From UBA4582 sp038106185 (lineage in GTDB: Bacteria; Pseudomonadota; Gammaproteobacteria; Pseudomonadales; Azotimanducaceae), in assembly GCA_038106185.1 (NCBI GenBank), contig JAYODE010000014.1:11376-75375 (forward strand): a stretch of 64,000 nt of DNA, written 5' to 3'. The position numbers were made by a program, and so were the translations under genes. The notes below the pieces were generated by a model. It had not been told where the DNA came from, searched no databases, and was given only the letters and a program-made list of their open reading frames with translations. Shown here one piece after another: positions 37,240-46,229 of this stretch; the first letter of the stretch is position 1, and every line of letters begins with the position of its first letter.

Positions 37240-38883
37240 ATGGTCTGGAATTACGGGGACATGTTTGAAGCTATCGCTGCAGCGGTCCCGCAAGACCAAC
37301 CTGCGCTGATTCATGATGGACAGCTGATCACCTGGCATCAACTGGACCAACGTTCAAACAACCTGGGCCGACAGTTCCTGCAAGCGGGCGCAGTGCCGGG
37401 CGACAAGGTCGCATTCTATATGCGCAACCACTCCGCCTATATGGAAACACTGGCGAGCTGCTTCAAGGCTCGCCTAACCCATGTCAATGTCAACTTTCGG
37501 TACGTGGAAGATGAGCTTTGGTACATCATCGATAACTCCGACGCTCGGGTGGTTGTCTTCGCCGCTGAGTTTGCCGCACAGGTCGAAGTTCTCAGACGCA
37601 GATTGCCAAATGTACTCCTGTGGGTTCAGGTTGCTGATGGCCATTCAGGCAGCGATTTAACCGACGCCACAGGGAGTGGCCAACTCAAGGCCTATGAGGA
37701 GCTGGCAAACAGCGGCGATGGTAGCCCGTTGAATCTGAAGCGCCAGGGCGATGACATGTTGTTTATTTATACTGGCGGCACTACTGGCATGCCAAAGGGT
37801 GTCATGTGGGCCCACGAAGACATCTGGATCGCCGGTGGCGCTGGTGCCGTTGTTGACCAGGGGATCGCAGCACCGGTGGATCTTGCCGAGCATGTGACTA
37901 ATATCCTCGCAGCCACCACCTCCAACCGCGGCATGCCGGTTTGCCCGCAAATGCACGGCACCGGCTTACTCACGTCACTGGGGACTCTCTCTCGAGGTGG
38001 CACCGTCGTGACCATCGGTAGCGCCCACTTCGACCCGGTTCAAGTCTGGCAAACGGTCGAGGAGCAACGCGTAACTTCGATGGCCATTGTCGGCGATGCT
38101 TTTGGCCGTCCATTACTACAGGCGCTGGATAAGAACCCCGGCGCGCATGACTTAAGCAGCTTACAGGTCATTATCTCGTCTGGCGTCATGTGGAGTCCCG
38201 AAATCAAACAGGGACTGCTGCGGCATCATCAAGGGATGATGCTGGTTGATTCCTTCGGTGCCTCTGAAGCGATTGGTTTTGGTCAATCTGTCACGACCGC
38301 AGATCAGGGTGTTGCGGTCGCCAAATTTGCCGTCGGTGAATTCACTCGCGTATTTTCTGAAGATCACCGAGAGATAGTCCCCGGCAGCGACGAACCGGGT
38401 TTTGTCGCGCGCTGTGGCGGTATACCCAGGGGTTACTACAAGGATCCGGAAAAGTCCGCCAAGACTTTCCCGGAAATAAACGGGGTGCGTTATTCCATTC
38501 CCGGTGACTGGTGTCAGGTGGCTGCAGACGGCACCATCACTTTGTTGGGACGTGGCAGTGTCTGCATTAACACGGCCGGAGAGAAGGTTTACCCGGAAGA
38601 AGTCGAGGAAGTACTGAAAACTCATCCGAGCATCAGGGATGCGCTTGTGGTGGGCGTACCAGACGAAAAATGGGGACAGGCTGTGATGGCGGCTGTCGAG
38701 CTGGTTGACGACGTTATCCTCGACGAAGCTGAAGTCAGGGCTTACGTGCGCCAGTCACTGGCCGCCTACAAGTGTCCTAAACAGGTGTTTGCCATCGACG
38801 GATTAGGGCGAGCGGCAAATGGCAAAGCCGACTACAAAGCGATCGGTCAGTATGTCAGAGCCCAGCTTGGCATTCCCGGTTAG
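37240..38883 (+). CDS. AMP-dependent acyl-CoA synthetase
   Basis: 547 residues of the ANL adenylate-forming family. The P-loop-like IYTGGTTGMPKGVMWAHEDIW is at about 176-196; IISSGVMWSPEI and FGASEAIGFGQS follow; GDWCQVAADGTITLLGRGSVCINTAGEKVYPEEVEEVL is the hinge, and AAYKCPKQVF near the end precedes the catalytic Lys in AANGKADYKAI. It activates a carboxylic acid, probably fatty or aromatic, to its CoA ester. AGGAG is seven bases before the ATG. Confidence 0.92.
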   Translation: MVWNYGDMFEAIAAAVPQDQPALIHDGQLITWHQLDQRSNNLGRQFLQAGAVPGDKVAFYMRNHSAYMETLASCFKARLTHVNVNFRYVEDELWYIIDNSDARVVVFAAEFAAQVEVLRRRLPNVLLWVQVADGHSGSDLTDATGSGQLKAYEELANSGDGSPLNLKRQGDDMLFIYTGGTTGMPKGVMWAHEDIWIAGGAGAVVDQGIAAPVDLAEHVTNILAATTSNRGMPVCPQMHGTGLLTSLGTLSRGGTVVTIGSAHFDPVQVWQTVEEQRVTSMAIVGDAFGRPLLQALDKNPGAHDLSSLQVIISSGVMWSPEIKQGLLRHHQGMMLVDSFGASEAIGFGQSVTTADQGVAVAKFAVGEFTRVFSEDHREIVPGSDEPGFVARCGGIPRGYYKDPEKSAKTFPEINGVRYSIPGDWCQVAADGTITLLGRGSVCINTAGEKVYPEEVEEVLKTHPSIRDALVVGVPDEKWGQAVMAAVELVDDVILDEAEVRAYVRQSLAAYKCPKQVFAIDGLGRAANGKADYKAIGQYVRAQLGIPG

Positions 38884-38897
38884 CCGGTAAAAGCTCA

Positions 38898-39580
38898 ATG
38901 ACGCGCTATCAAAACCTATATGAGCTGGCCTGTCGTCGCAAAGGCAGTGAGGCGCAGCTAGAGTTGTTATTGACCCGACCCTTGAAGGATGCCTGGCTGA
39001 AAAAGCAGCCTGATGCCTTCTACCTGTCTGAGCTCACGAAGAAGGTCTTTCAGTCTGGTTTTGTCTGGCGAGTCGTCGAAGCTAAGTGGGCTAACTTCGA
39101 ACTGCTGTTCTGGGGCTTTGACGTCGACAAGCTACTGTTGATGCCAGACGAGATGCTGGAACAAAGAGCGCAGGACAAGCGCATTATTCGCAACTACCGA
39201 AAAGTCTGGGCAATTCGAGAAAACGCCCAAATGATCGATCTGACTCGCCGTCACCATCAATGCAGCTTTGCTACCTTTGTCGCTGACTGGCCAGCCACTA
39301 ACATCATTGGATTATGGTCGTATCTGAAAAAACACGGTAGCCGCCTGGGTGGCAATATTGGTCCCTATGCTTTACGCGCCGTTGGCAAAGACACTTTTCT
39401 CTTGACCCGCGACGTAGAGGCTTATTTAAGAGACGCCAACATCATTACTACCGGCATCACGACAAAATCTGCCTTGAACCAGGCTCAGCAGTTTTTCAAT
39501 GATCTGCAGCAGGAGTCAGGTCGCAGCCTGACGGAGCTGAGCCGTCTGGTTGCCCTCAGTCACGGTGACAATTGGGCAGG
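38898..39580 (+). CDS. DNA-3-methyladenine glycosylase I-like (Tag-type) protein, 3' end in gap
   Basis: About 227 residues before the assembly gap. WANFELLFWGFDVDKLLLMPDEMLEQRAQDKRIIRNYRKVWAIRENAQMI (in parts) followed by VADWPATNIIGLWSYLKKHGSRLGGNIGPYALRAVGKDTFLLTRDVEAYLRDANI (in parts) matches the Tag-like branch of the HhH-GPD glycosylases that remove alkylated bases. The stop codon lies in the gap or just behind it. It follows the acyl-CoA synthetase by 14 bases but is probably functionally unrelated. Confidence 0.78.
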
Positions 39581-39680
39581 NNNNNNNNNNNNNNNNNNNN
39601 NNNNNNNNNNNNNNNNNNNNNNNNNNNNNNNNNNNNNNNNNNNNNNNNNNNNNNNNNNNNNNNNNNNNNNNNNNNNNNNN

Positions 39681-39725
39681 GCTCTTTCTGGTTAAGCGCT
39701 TTCTAGTTAAGCTTTGTCGGTTCAA
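39681..39725. repeat. 15-bp tandem repeat at the edge of a gap
   Basis: Three 15-bp copies (gctctttctggttaa, gcgctttctagttaa, gctttgtcggttcaa) follow the N run 39581-39680. It lies between the converging ends of the Tag-like gene and a DUF1330 gene, so the gap may hide more copies. Confidence 0.8.
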
Positions 39726-39837
39726 GAAGCCCTCCCTATCTGCCACAGTCAAGCTGGGATCTGCTCATTCTGAGTCATGCCTTTAAACTTGCTATCGGAA
39801 CCTGAAAAAGGGAGAACCCGACAGCCTCGACACCTGG

Positions 39838-40128
39838 CTAGCACCCCTCTAACAAAAACAGGGTACATTGCGCATTATCCTGACGCAGCAGCATCACCGG
39901 TGCATACTCTTCAGAGTCAACAAAAGCCTGCGCGGCCTCCATCGTCGGAAATTCAATCAGCACCATTCGGCTCGGTGACCACAATTGTGTCTCTCGCACA
40001 TCCATCGCCCCCCCTCGTGCCCGATAGATACCACCAAATTTTTCTGCGATGGGTTTTGCCCTCAGCTTGTACTCCTCAAAAGCCTGCGGATTTGTAATTT
40101 TTGTATCGACAATGAGATAGGCGGTCAT
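39838..40128 (-). CDS. DUF1330 family protein
   Basis: 96 residues from the ATG at 40128 (GAGGAA upstream). AYLIVDTKITNPQAFEEYKLRAKPIAEKFGGIYRARGG (in parts) and RMVLIEFPTMEAAQAFVDSEEY are the DUF1330 ferredoxin-like dimer fold. Function unknown; common in aromatic and lipid catabolic clusters. The second DUF1330 in the window is a different subgroup. Confidence 0.87.
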   Translation of the reverse strand: MTAYLIVDTKITNPQAFEEYKLRAKPIAEKFGGIYRARGGAMDVRETQLWSPSRMVLIEFPTMEAAQAFVDSEEYAPVMLLRQDNAQCTLFLLEGC

Positions 40129-40289
40129 GACATTCCTCTTTAACAGACTCACCATCGATTATCGGCAAGCAAACAGTTTTGCCGCGCAATCTTGGTGGGT
40201 GAGTTCACTTGCAGGTCGCAAGGGCAGATGGCACTGAGTGAAGCAGATAGTTGCCATCGTTCGGCTCACATACTATCAAGCAGCCGAAT

Positions 40290-40652
40290 TTACAGGTCCC
40301 TTTTGATCATCGCTGTTGAGCGCGCTTTACCCAGGAGTATTTCAGCCATGTCACCCTTTGCCCGAAAACTCTGCAGTAACAGGTAGGCACTGAGAAACGG
40401 CGCACCACCCAGAAATCCCAATACCCCCAGCCCCAAACCGGCGGCGGAAAAATGGTGCCGCCACGCGACCCAGAGACCTGACAAGATCAACATACACATG
40501 AAATCAAGATTGAATTGACCGGGCCAGCCCATGGCAAACATGTCTGCGAAGAAAATATCGAATAACCCAAGACCATGCTCAGCCACGACAAATATTGTGT
40601 AAATTGAAATGGTCAAAAGCATCGCTACCAACAAAGTTCGCCAGAGGATCAT
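40290..40652 (-). CDS. Hypothetical three- to four-helix membrane protein
   Basis: 120 residues with hydrophobic stretches near 4-25, 48-64 and 71-92, and GQFNLDFMCMLILSGLWVAWRHHFSAAGLGLGVLGFLGGAPFLSAYLLLQSF (in parts). Similar small inner-membrane proteins occur widely with no known role. AAGGAG lies about ten bases upstream. Confidence 0.68.
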   Translation of the reverse strand: MILWRTLLVAMLLTISIYTIFVVAEHGLGLFDIFFADMFAMGWPGQFNLDFMCMLILSGLWVAWRHHFSAAGLGLGVLGFLGGAPFLSAYLLLQSFRAKGDMAEILLGKARSTAMIKRDL

Positions 40653-40827
40653 GGCTTTTCATCTCCTTAAATTATTGCCAACCCAACGTTCAATAGATAT
40701 GCGTCTGGCAGTCACCCTGTAGCCTGTCGTCAGACAGACTGCCGGATCGCCTTCAACATCATCAAGACCCCTCAAGGGATCAGTCCCGTATTTAAGCCAG
40801 CATTTTCGCCGCTTAAAATCACCCTAG

Positions 40828-41397
40828 TTAAAGCGCCTTGCGCATTGTAATGACCAGATTATCTGCGCCATTTGCGGCGACATGCACAATACGACCTGTC
40901 TCAATATAGCCTCGCGCTCGATACAGGGGCTCGCCGGCTTTTGTCGAACCCAACTCTATGGTCTTAAATCCAGCTTCTCGCGCAGCCTGCTCGCCCAGCT
41001 GCAGTAACAGGCTGCCAACGCCGCGACGAACCCAGTCGGGGTCGGTGTACATGGCGCGAATTCGGGCCGCTTCGGTATCAGGATCGCTCAGGCTGTCATT
41101 TCGGCCGGCAGAATGATCACCCCCATAAAGTGTTCGCCGTTTACCCCAACCACCGCAGCCCACCAACACCCTGCGATCCTGAGTCTGTGACTCAATCAGG
41201 AAATAGGTCCCATCAATGATCAAACTTCGATCAACACCCATGGTCTCTTTTGCCGCCTCGACCTCCGCCGCTGAAAGAAAGGGCTTCATGTTTACCACAA
41301 TCGCTCGCTGCATCAGCTGGATAATGCTGGGTATATCTTCTGTTGTTGCCAGGCGATGAGTGTAACCCGCCGCGGCTAAAGCCCGTTCTTTTTCCAT
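40828..41397 (-). CDS. GNAT family N-acetyltransferase
   Basis: 189 residues. YTHRLATTEDIPSIIQLMQRAI opens the fold; IRAMYTDPDWVRRGVGSLLLQLGEQAAREAGFKTIELGSTKAGEPLYRARGY (in parts) carries the acetyl-CoA binding motif R-x-x-G-x-G/S near 134-139. An N-terminal start nearer residue 17 is conceivable. Acceptor unknown. Confidence 0.87.
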   Translation of the reverse strand: MEKERALAAAGYTHRLATTEDIPSIIQLMQRAIVVNMKPFLSAAEVEAAKETMGVDRSLIIDGTYFLIESQTQDRRVLVGCGGWGKRRTLYGGDHSAGRNDSLSDPDTEAARIRAMYTDPDWVRRGVGSLLLQLGEQAAREAGFKTIELGSTKAGEPLYRARGYIETGRIVHVAANGADNLVITMRKAL

Positions 41398-41478
41398 ACG
41401 ACATAGATCCGAGAATTACTCAGTTTTGTTCAAATTTTTGCAGCAATAGTAGCGCAAGCATCAGGCAGAACCCTATAG

Positions 41479-41608
41479 CCAGCAACTATCGCTAGTAACT
41501 ATCACCAGCAACTCTCGCCAGACCCTATTTCCAGCCTCTATACCCAGCTTCTAGATCCAGCTTCTAGATCCAGCTTCTAGATCCAGCTTCTAGATCCAGC
41601 TTCTACAA
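41479..41608. repeat. 13-bp tandem repeat, 10 in-phase copies
   Basis: Ten copies of a 13-bp unit in exact phase, 130 bases long: starting at 41479, 41492, 41505, 41518, 41531, 41544, 41557, 41570, 41583 and 41596. Copies at 41544-41595 are identical (ccagcttctagat) and those before and after diverge progressively. A possible eleventh copy precedes at 41466. It lies between the GNAT start and the beta-lactamase stop, 71 bases from the latter. Confidence 0.93.
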
Positions 41609-41678
41609 CCAGAAGAAGCAAGGAACCGCGACCAAGCCTGGACTCACTCAACATTTTTTGCGCCTTTCTGTCGAGTCT

Positions 41679-42593
41679 CTATTTCTTGGCAGTGACGGTG
41701 CCCATCACCTCAGTATCAGTTAATCGAGACTCAGCAATAACAGCCTTACTAGCTACCCGCTCGGTCATTCGCTTTTCGGTAGCAACCGGCAAAGCGCCAA
41801 TCGACTGCAGAATTTTTCGAGCGATCAGCTGCCGCTTAGGTGCATCGTCCATACCCTTGACTCCGGTGATGTTGAGCGCGAAAAAAACCGGGCCATCGAT
41901 ACATTCAATCCAACCAATCCACCAGCCGATGGGCGCTTCACCCCTGCTCGACCCCCAACCTGATTTGGCTCTCAAGATCCCAGTCGGTCCTGCCTCGTTA
42001 ACCATCAGATCCTTCACCAACCGTTGGTCGGCAAGACTGAATGGCAACTCATTACGATACAGGCGCTGAAGAAATTCAACCTGTTCGATTGCGGAAATAC
42101 GTAATCCTCCTGTGAGCCAAAACTCCCGTGTGCCACCAGAGCTATCCATATTGCCGTACTGAATCCGCGCCAGATAGTCTCGCTCTCGCGCCTCACCAAG
42201 CGCTACAGCTAAGTCCTGATAGACCCAGATTACCGAATCGCGCATCGCCGACCGCAGGGTCTGATCTTGATTCCAGGCTGGCAACCAGCGTACGACCTGA
42301 TCCCAGACGAAGACCTGAAACTCATCTTTCACAAGGCCAGCATCTAACGCGAACAGGGTGTGAGCAATCTTAAAGGTTGAGGCAGGCAAGAAACGCGCTG
42401 CTGCTCGCTCGCGGTTATAAAGGTGATACGCAACCTGCTGACCCAGGCGTTGATCTACCACGACCATGGTACCCTCCACCTGCGCATCCAGAAAATAGCT
42501 GGCCCAACCTGCCTGTTCCTGCCACTCACCCGCCTTCGCGGTCGCCATCATGATGAGCGCCAGAAGCAGGCAGCTGCCGCTGAGTTTGATCAT
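41679..42593 (-). CDS. Class D (OXA-type) beta-lactamase
   Basis: 304 residues. Motifs in order: STFK with S72 and K75, SVI at 120-122 (usually S-x-V), YGN at 146-148, and KSG at 210-212, with GWWIGW beyond. The signal peptide is positions 1-20, so it is periplasmic. The 35-residue C-terminal tail (after IGALPVATEKRM) is longer than in most OXA enzymes of about 265. It may hydrolyse penicillins or be a housekeeping relative; the spectrum cannot be judged. Its 5' end is repeated after the next gap, so the true start may be further upstream, at MGSKIDRK or MLKRGKQ in the second copy. Confidence 0.88.
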   Translation of the reverse strand: MIKLSGSCLLLALIMMATAKAGEWQEQAGWASYFLDAQVEGTMVVVDQRLGQQVAYHLYNRERAAARFLPASTFKIAHTLFALDAGLVKDEFQVFVWDQVVRWLPAWNQDQTLRSAMRDSVIWVYQDLAVALGEARERDYLARIQYGNMDSSGGTREFWLTGGLRISAIEQVEFLQRLYRNELPFSLADQRLVKDLMVNEAGPTGILRAKSGWGSSRGEAPIGWWIGWIECIDGPVFFALNITGVKGMDDAPKRQLIARKILQSIGALPVATEKRMTERVASKAVIAESRLTDTEVMGTVTAKK

Positions 42594-42763
42594 CTTCCTG
42601 TCTATCTTNNNNNNNNNNNNNNNNNNNNNNNNNNNNNNNNNNNNNNNNNNNNNNNNNNNNNNNNNNNNNNNNNNNNNNNNNNNNNNNNNNNNNNNNNNNN
42701 NNNNNNNNTGAGCGCCAGAAGCAGGCAGCTGCCGCTGAGTTTGATCATCTTCCTGTCTATCTT
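42554..42763. other. Identical 55-bp sequence on both sides of an assembly gap
   Basis: Bases 42554-42608 (signal-peptide start of the beta-lactamase gene) and 42709-42763 are the same 55 bases around a 100-N run. This looks like an unresolved contig overlap rather than a genuine duplication: collapsing it gives one continuous gene with upstream sequence from 42764 on. The 55-base length would fit a k-mer overlap in assembly. The apparent second start region is therefore not a separate gene. Confidence 0.85.
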
Positions 42764-42875
42764 ACTGCCCATCTGCTTGCCGCGCTTCAACACCGACCCA
42801 CTGCCATTCCACTCAAAGTAAAATTTCTGGTTTGCATAAAGATTTCTGCAATCTAGTTGTAAATCATTGCTTGGC

Positions 42876-43427
42876 TCAATCTAACAAGATTTTAAAGCCG
42901 ATCAAGATCAGCACCACACCACCCAGGATTTCTGCCTTGCTCTCAAGCACAGTACCACTTTTGACGCCAACAAATACGCCAACACAACTGAACAGCCAGG
43001 TTGTCATACCAATCAGGGCGCAGGCGAGCAGTGGCTCAAAATCAAGCAGCGGCAACGCAAAACCAGCAGCCATTGCATCGATACTGGTCGCCACCGCCAA
43101 CAGCAGCAGCAGCCTGTGAGAAACAGGTTGGGTATCGCCAGGAATGGGCGCTACAGCCCTGTCAGCAAAGGACTCATAGATCATTTTACCGCCCACTATT
43201 GCTAACAAAATAAAGGCAACCCAAGGGGCAAAAGCCTCGAGCCAGCCCAGTAGCCCACGACCACCCCAATAGCCCAGCAACGGCATCAGCGCCTGAAAGG
43301 CACCAAAATAAGCCCCGGCCAGCAGTGCCAGACGGACCGAGCTGGTTTTACTCTTGGCGCCGAGGCCAATCGAGACAGCAAAAGCATCCATGCTGAGTGC
43401 GATCGCAAGGAACAGAACTTCAATCAT
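42876..43427 (-). CDS. mntP: Manganese efflux pump MntP
   Basis: 183 residues with six membrane helices in two repeats. LFLAIALSMDAFAVSIGLGAKSK at 4-26 and VATSIDAMAAGFALPLLDF-like at about 111-130 carry the paired Asp of the MntP channel. It exports Mn2+ to limit toxicity. The gene runs toward the beta-lactamase. The 271-base leader before it is discussed separately. It is 272 bases after transaldolase on the same strand. Confidence 0.93.
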   Translation of the reverse strand: MIEVLFLAIALSMDAFAVSIGLGAKSKTSSVRLALLAGAYFGAFQALMPLLGYWGGRGLLGWLEAFAPWVAFILLAIVGGKMIYESFADRAVAPIPGDTQPVSHRLLLLLAVATSIDAMAAGFALPLLDFEPLLACALIGMTTWLFSCVGVFVGVKSGTVLESKAEILGGVVLILIGFKILLD

Positions 43428-43698
43428 GATGACTGTCCCTTAGCGTCCAGGCGTGACAGATAGACTGGTCTCTTTGCTGGGCAGGCCCGGCGTCACCAGG
43501 TTGCTTAGGGCCGCGAGGCGCTTCAATTCGAACAGTTTCATGGGGTGTCACTTTTCAGCAGGATGGGCGCAAGACTTTCGCCAGGCTTCGGATTTCACGA
43601 CTTTATTTTAGCCCCTTGCCAGGACATGCTCCAACTTAAACCCAGGTTTCCTGAGAAGCCGCGGCCATCAGATATCCGTCATCAGACATGAGTCTGCT
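43428..43698 (-). other. Leader of mntP with possible 33-aa open frame
   Basis: Upstream of mntP on the minus strand is a long space. It contains a 34-codon open frame (ATG at 43541, stop at 43440, product MKLFELKRLAALSNL then 18 more residues). There is no clear ribosome site. mntP genes are often under a yybP-ykoY Mn2+ riboswitch in other bacteria, but I cannot find its conserved core here, so no riboswitch is called. Confidence 0.35.
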
Positions 43699-44649
43699 TC
43701 AGCCTTGCGTCGCCAGATACCCGCGTAACGACAAATAGTCAGCATTAAACTTGCGAATTCCCTCGCTCAGCTTATCCGTGGCCATGGCATCTTCGTTCAT
43801 AAGCCAACGGAAGCTGCGTTCGTCGATAGTGACCTTTTCGATCGGCAGCTGCCTGGCTGCATTGGCCTCTAGTCGAGTTGGCACTGGCTCATGACTTGAA
43901 TCCAGCTGTTCAAGCAACCCTGGGCTGATGGTCAGTCGATCGCAACCACTCAGCGCCAGCACTTCTTCCCGATTTCGAAAGCTCGCGCCCATCACCACCG
44001 TTCGATAGTCGAATTTCTTGTAGTACTCATAAATTCGCCGAACAGACAAGACACCAGGATCCTGCTCGGCTGTATACTCTTGTCCTGTATGGGCTTTATG
44101 CCAGTCGAGTATCCGACCCACAAACGGCGATATCAGGTAGACGCCGGCCTGCGCACAAGCAACCGCCTGCGCGAACCCGAACAGTAACGTCAAGTTACAG
44201 TTGATACCCTCCGCTTCAAGCACCTGAGCGGCACTGATACCCTCCCAGGTCGCCGCGATCTTGATTAGCACTCGAGACCTATCAATGCCTGCCGCTTGGT
44301 AAAGACCTATGATCCGCCGTGCCTTATCCAACGTTGCCAGGGTATCAAATGACAGGTTGGCATCCACTTCGGTGGAGACTCGCCCCGGAATATGTCGCAG
44401 CAGCTCTACACCAAAATTGATCGCCAAGCGATCCATGGCGGTATCGAGCCAACTTGAATCACCTTCCTGCTTACCTCGAGCGATGGCCTCCTTGACCAGA
44501 TATTGATACTGGGGCATCTGTGCAGCACTCAATAACAAAGAGGGATTGGTCGTGGCATCCTGAGGGTGGTATTGCTTGATGGATTCGATATCGCCTGTAT
44601 CGGCGACCACAGTGGTCACTCGCTTGAGTTGCTCCAGTTGCGATAGCAT
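43699..44649 (-). CDS. tal: Transaldolase
   Basis: 316 residues, like E. coli TalB (317). QLKRVTTVVADTGDIESIKQYHPQDATTNPSLLL (in parts) is the family start, and the Schiff-base Lys is K130 in LIKIAATWEGI. It exchanges dihydroxyacetone units between sugar phosphates in the pentose phosphate pathway, the same pathway as the gnd gene at 30.6 kb. The start at 44649 has GGAG six bases upstream; longer frames to 44775 are unlikely. Confidence 0.95.
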   Translation of the reverse strand: MLSQLEQLKRVTTVVADTGDIESIKQYHPQDATTNPSLLLSAAQMPQYQYLVKEAIARGKQEGDSSWLDTAMDRLAINFGVELLRHIPGRVSTEVDANLSFDTLATLDKARRIIGLYQAAGIDRSRVLIKIAATWEGISAAQVLEAEGINCNLTLLFGFAQAVACAQAGVYLISPFVGRILDWHKAHTGQEYTAEQDPGVLSVRRIYEYYKKFDYRTVVMGASFRNREEVLALSGCDRLTISPGLLEQLDSSHEPVPTRLEANAARQLPIEKVTIDERSFRWLMNEDAMATDKLSEGIRKFNADYLSLRGYLATQG

Positions 44650-44846
44650 TTTGGTCTCCTCGGCTAAATTGACAGTGTACACCCACCAATGCTGATGTCG
44701 CTGCTTGTATTGCTCACCGGCACAACTCACCCGTGCTACTGCGCAAGGCTTCTGAGTTTGCTTCACCCGTTCCAAGCTAGCATAATGACGCTCGTGCGAT
44801 GGCAGCGGACGCCGACTTCAAACTCTAAGGGAAGGTGCAATAATTA

Positions 44847-45341
44847 ATGAATGACAGCGTATCCTGGTCCGTGGTCATGACCAAGCCGAGACGAGAGGAT
44901 TATGCCGCCGCCCGCCTTGCCGAGCAGGACTTTGCCATTTACCTACCGCTGGTGGCAAAATGCGACAAGCTGGGTAAACCGATAGGCACTATGCCCATGT
45001 TCCCCGGTTATTGCTTTTGCGGCATCCATCCTGACCAATCTATTGCACCGATCAGATCGACACCGGGCGTCATCAGCCTGGTCCGTTTCGGTCAAGAGAT
45101 CGCCATTATACAGCCTGCTGTGATCGAGCGTCTGCGCCAGGCTGAGGTCATGCTGCTCGCCAGCGCCGCTGACGGTGGGCTCAAGCCCGGCGACCCAGTA
45201 CGTATTACCAAGGGTCCATTCGCGGGTTACGAAGGGCTCGCCTCTCGCGTCTCCGCAAAACGTATTGATGTACTGATGACCATTATGGGGCAAGCACAAA
45301 GGGTGCGGTTTGCGCCCGAGGACCTGGCCAGAACCGAATGA
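44847..45341 (+). CDS. NusG/RfaH-like transcription antitermination protein
   Basis: 164 residues. The NGN domain (about 1-100) has VVMTKPRREDYAAARLAEQDFAIYLPL, and PMFPGYCFCGIHPD. A KOW domain (about 112-160) has LKPGDPVRITKGPFAGYEGLASRV. The lack of an acidic NusG insertion and the short length fit specialised NusG paralogues such as RfaH, which act on long operons, often those for exopolysaccharide. No such operon is seen in the window. Confidence 0.88.
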   Translation: MNDSVSWSVVMTKPRREDYAAARLAEQDFAIYLPLVAKCDKLGKPIGTMPMFPGYCFCGIHPDQSIAPIRSTPGVISLVRFGQEIAIIQPAVIERLRQAEVMLLASAADGGLKPGDPVRITKGPFAGYEGLASRVSAKRIDVLMTIMGQAQRVRFAPEDLARTE

Positions 45342-45570
45342 CCACAAACCGCAGCTAAATCGAAGTTTTGCCTGAAGATGCCTGCGCCACGCCGGCTTGG
45401 AATTGCGCAACTTGATCAATAAATGTGCAGCAAGGTCATTTCGCTGGTTTTATTTCAACCAGTATGACAATATCTGTTCATGAACTGAACGCTCGCTGAA
45501 GAACCGAAGGCATGCTGACTAGCTGCGCCTGATATCAGCCGCACACTCAATTGAAGAAACCCTGCAACCT

Positions 45571-45924
45571 ATGACGACGAATGCACCAGCCAACAGCCGC
45601 GACGAACTTAAGCTGCGTGTGATGCGCGTGGTTGAAGATAATCCGTCAGCCAGCCAGCGCCAGATCGCCAATGAACTGGGGGTCAGCCTTGGCGGGGTCA
45701 ACTACTGCCTCAAGGCGCTGGCTGAAAAAGGCCTGATCAAGATTGGTAATTTCGCCCGCGCAGAACGAAAACTCGGCTACGCCTATATTCTTACGCCCGC
45801 CGGCGTCGCGGAAAAGACTCGACTGACCGCTCGTTTTTTGAAGCGTAAGCTAAAGGAATACGAGGATTTACGCGAAGAAATCGCCCTCTTGCAGCGCGAG
45901 ATAGACGATAGCAGCAAAGCCTGA
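45571..45924 (+). CDS. MarR-type EPS-associated transcriptional regulator
   Basis: 117 residues. The winged helix is residues 10-95 (LKLRVMRVVEDNPSASQRQIANELGVSLGGVNYCLKALAEKGLIKIGNF in parts), then a basic coiled coil (TARFLKRKLKEYEDLREEIALLQREID). This is the pattern of the MarR EPS-associated regulator family found at the front of exopolysaccharide clusters in gammaproteobacteria. It follows the NusG-like gene by 229 bases on the same strand; that pair is the usual head of such loci. The EPS genes themselves are absent here. Confidence 0.88.
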   Translation: MTTNAPANSRDELKLRVMRVVEDNPSASQRQIANELGVSLGGVNYCLKALAEKGLIKIGNFARAERKLGYAYILTPAGVAEKTRLTARFLKRKLKEYEDLREEIALLQREIDDSSKA

Positions 45925-45990
45925 TTTTTCTGAGTAGTGCCCCTAGAGCCAGGCCCAGTGCATCCTTGCCTACCTTCTGTGACAGCTAAG

Positions 45991-46087
45991 CTTCGACAGC
46001 TGTGCTTCGACGACCATCCTTCGACAGCCATCCTTCGACGACCCTCCTTCGACAGCCATCCTTCGACAGCTTGCTTCGACGGCTAAG
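45991..46087. repeat. 14-bp tandem repeat, 7 copies
   Basis: Seven copies of a 14-bp unit (cttcgacagccatc type): 45991, 46005, 46019, 46033, 46047, 46061 (13 bp) and 46074. Two alternating variants occur (cagccatc and cgaccatc). It lies between the converging ends of the EPS regulator (45924) and the IorB-like gene (46313), 67 bases past the first stop. Confidence 0.9.
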
Positions 46088-46229
46088 CACCCAGCGTGTA
46101 CCCTGCGTACGCTCAGATTAGAAGCGCCTAGCCGAGCACGCGCCACGTAACAGGGATTACCGACCCGGACGTCGGCGCCCGTGCACCACACCTACGCCAT
46201 GACATGCATCATCGCGCTGTCGGTACCAG

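Noticed and set aside
42602..42793. Second start of a beta-lactamase-like gene
   Set aside because: It is the 55-bp overlap repeated across the gap, not a second gene.
43428..43698. yybP-ykoY riboswitch upstream of mntP
   Set aside because: The conserved core could not be found by eye, so it is not called.
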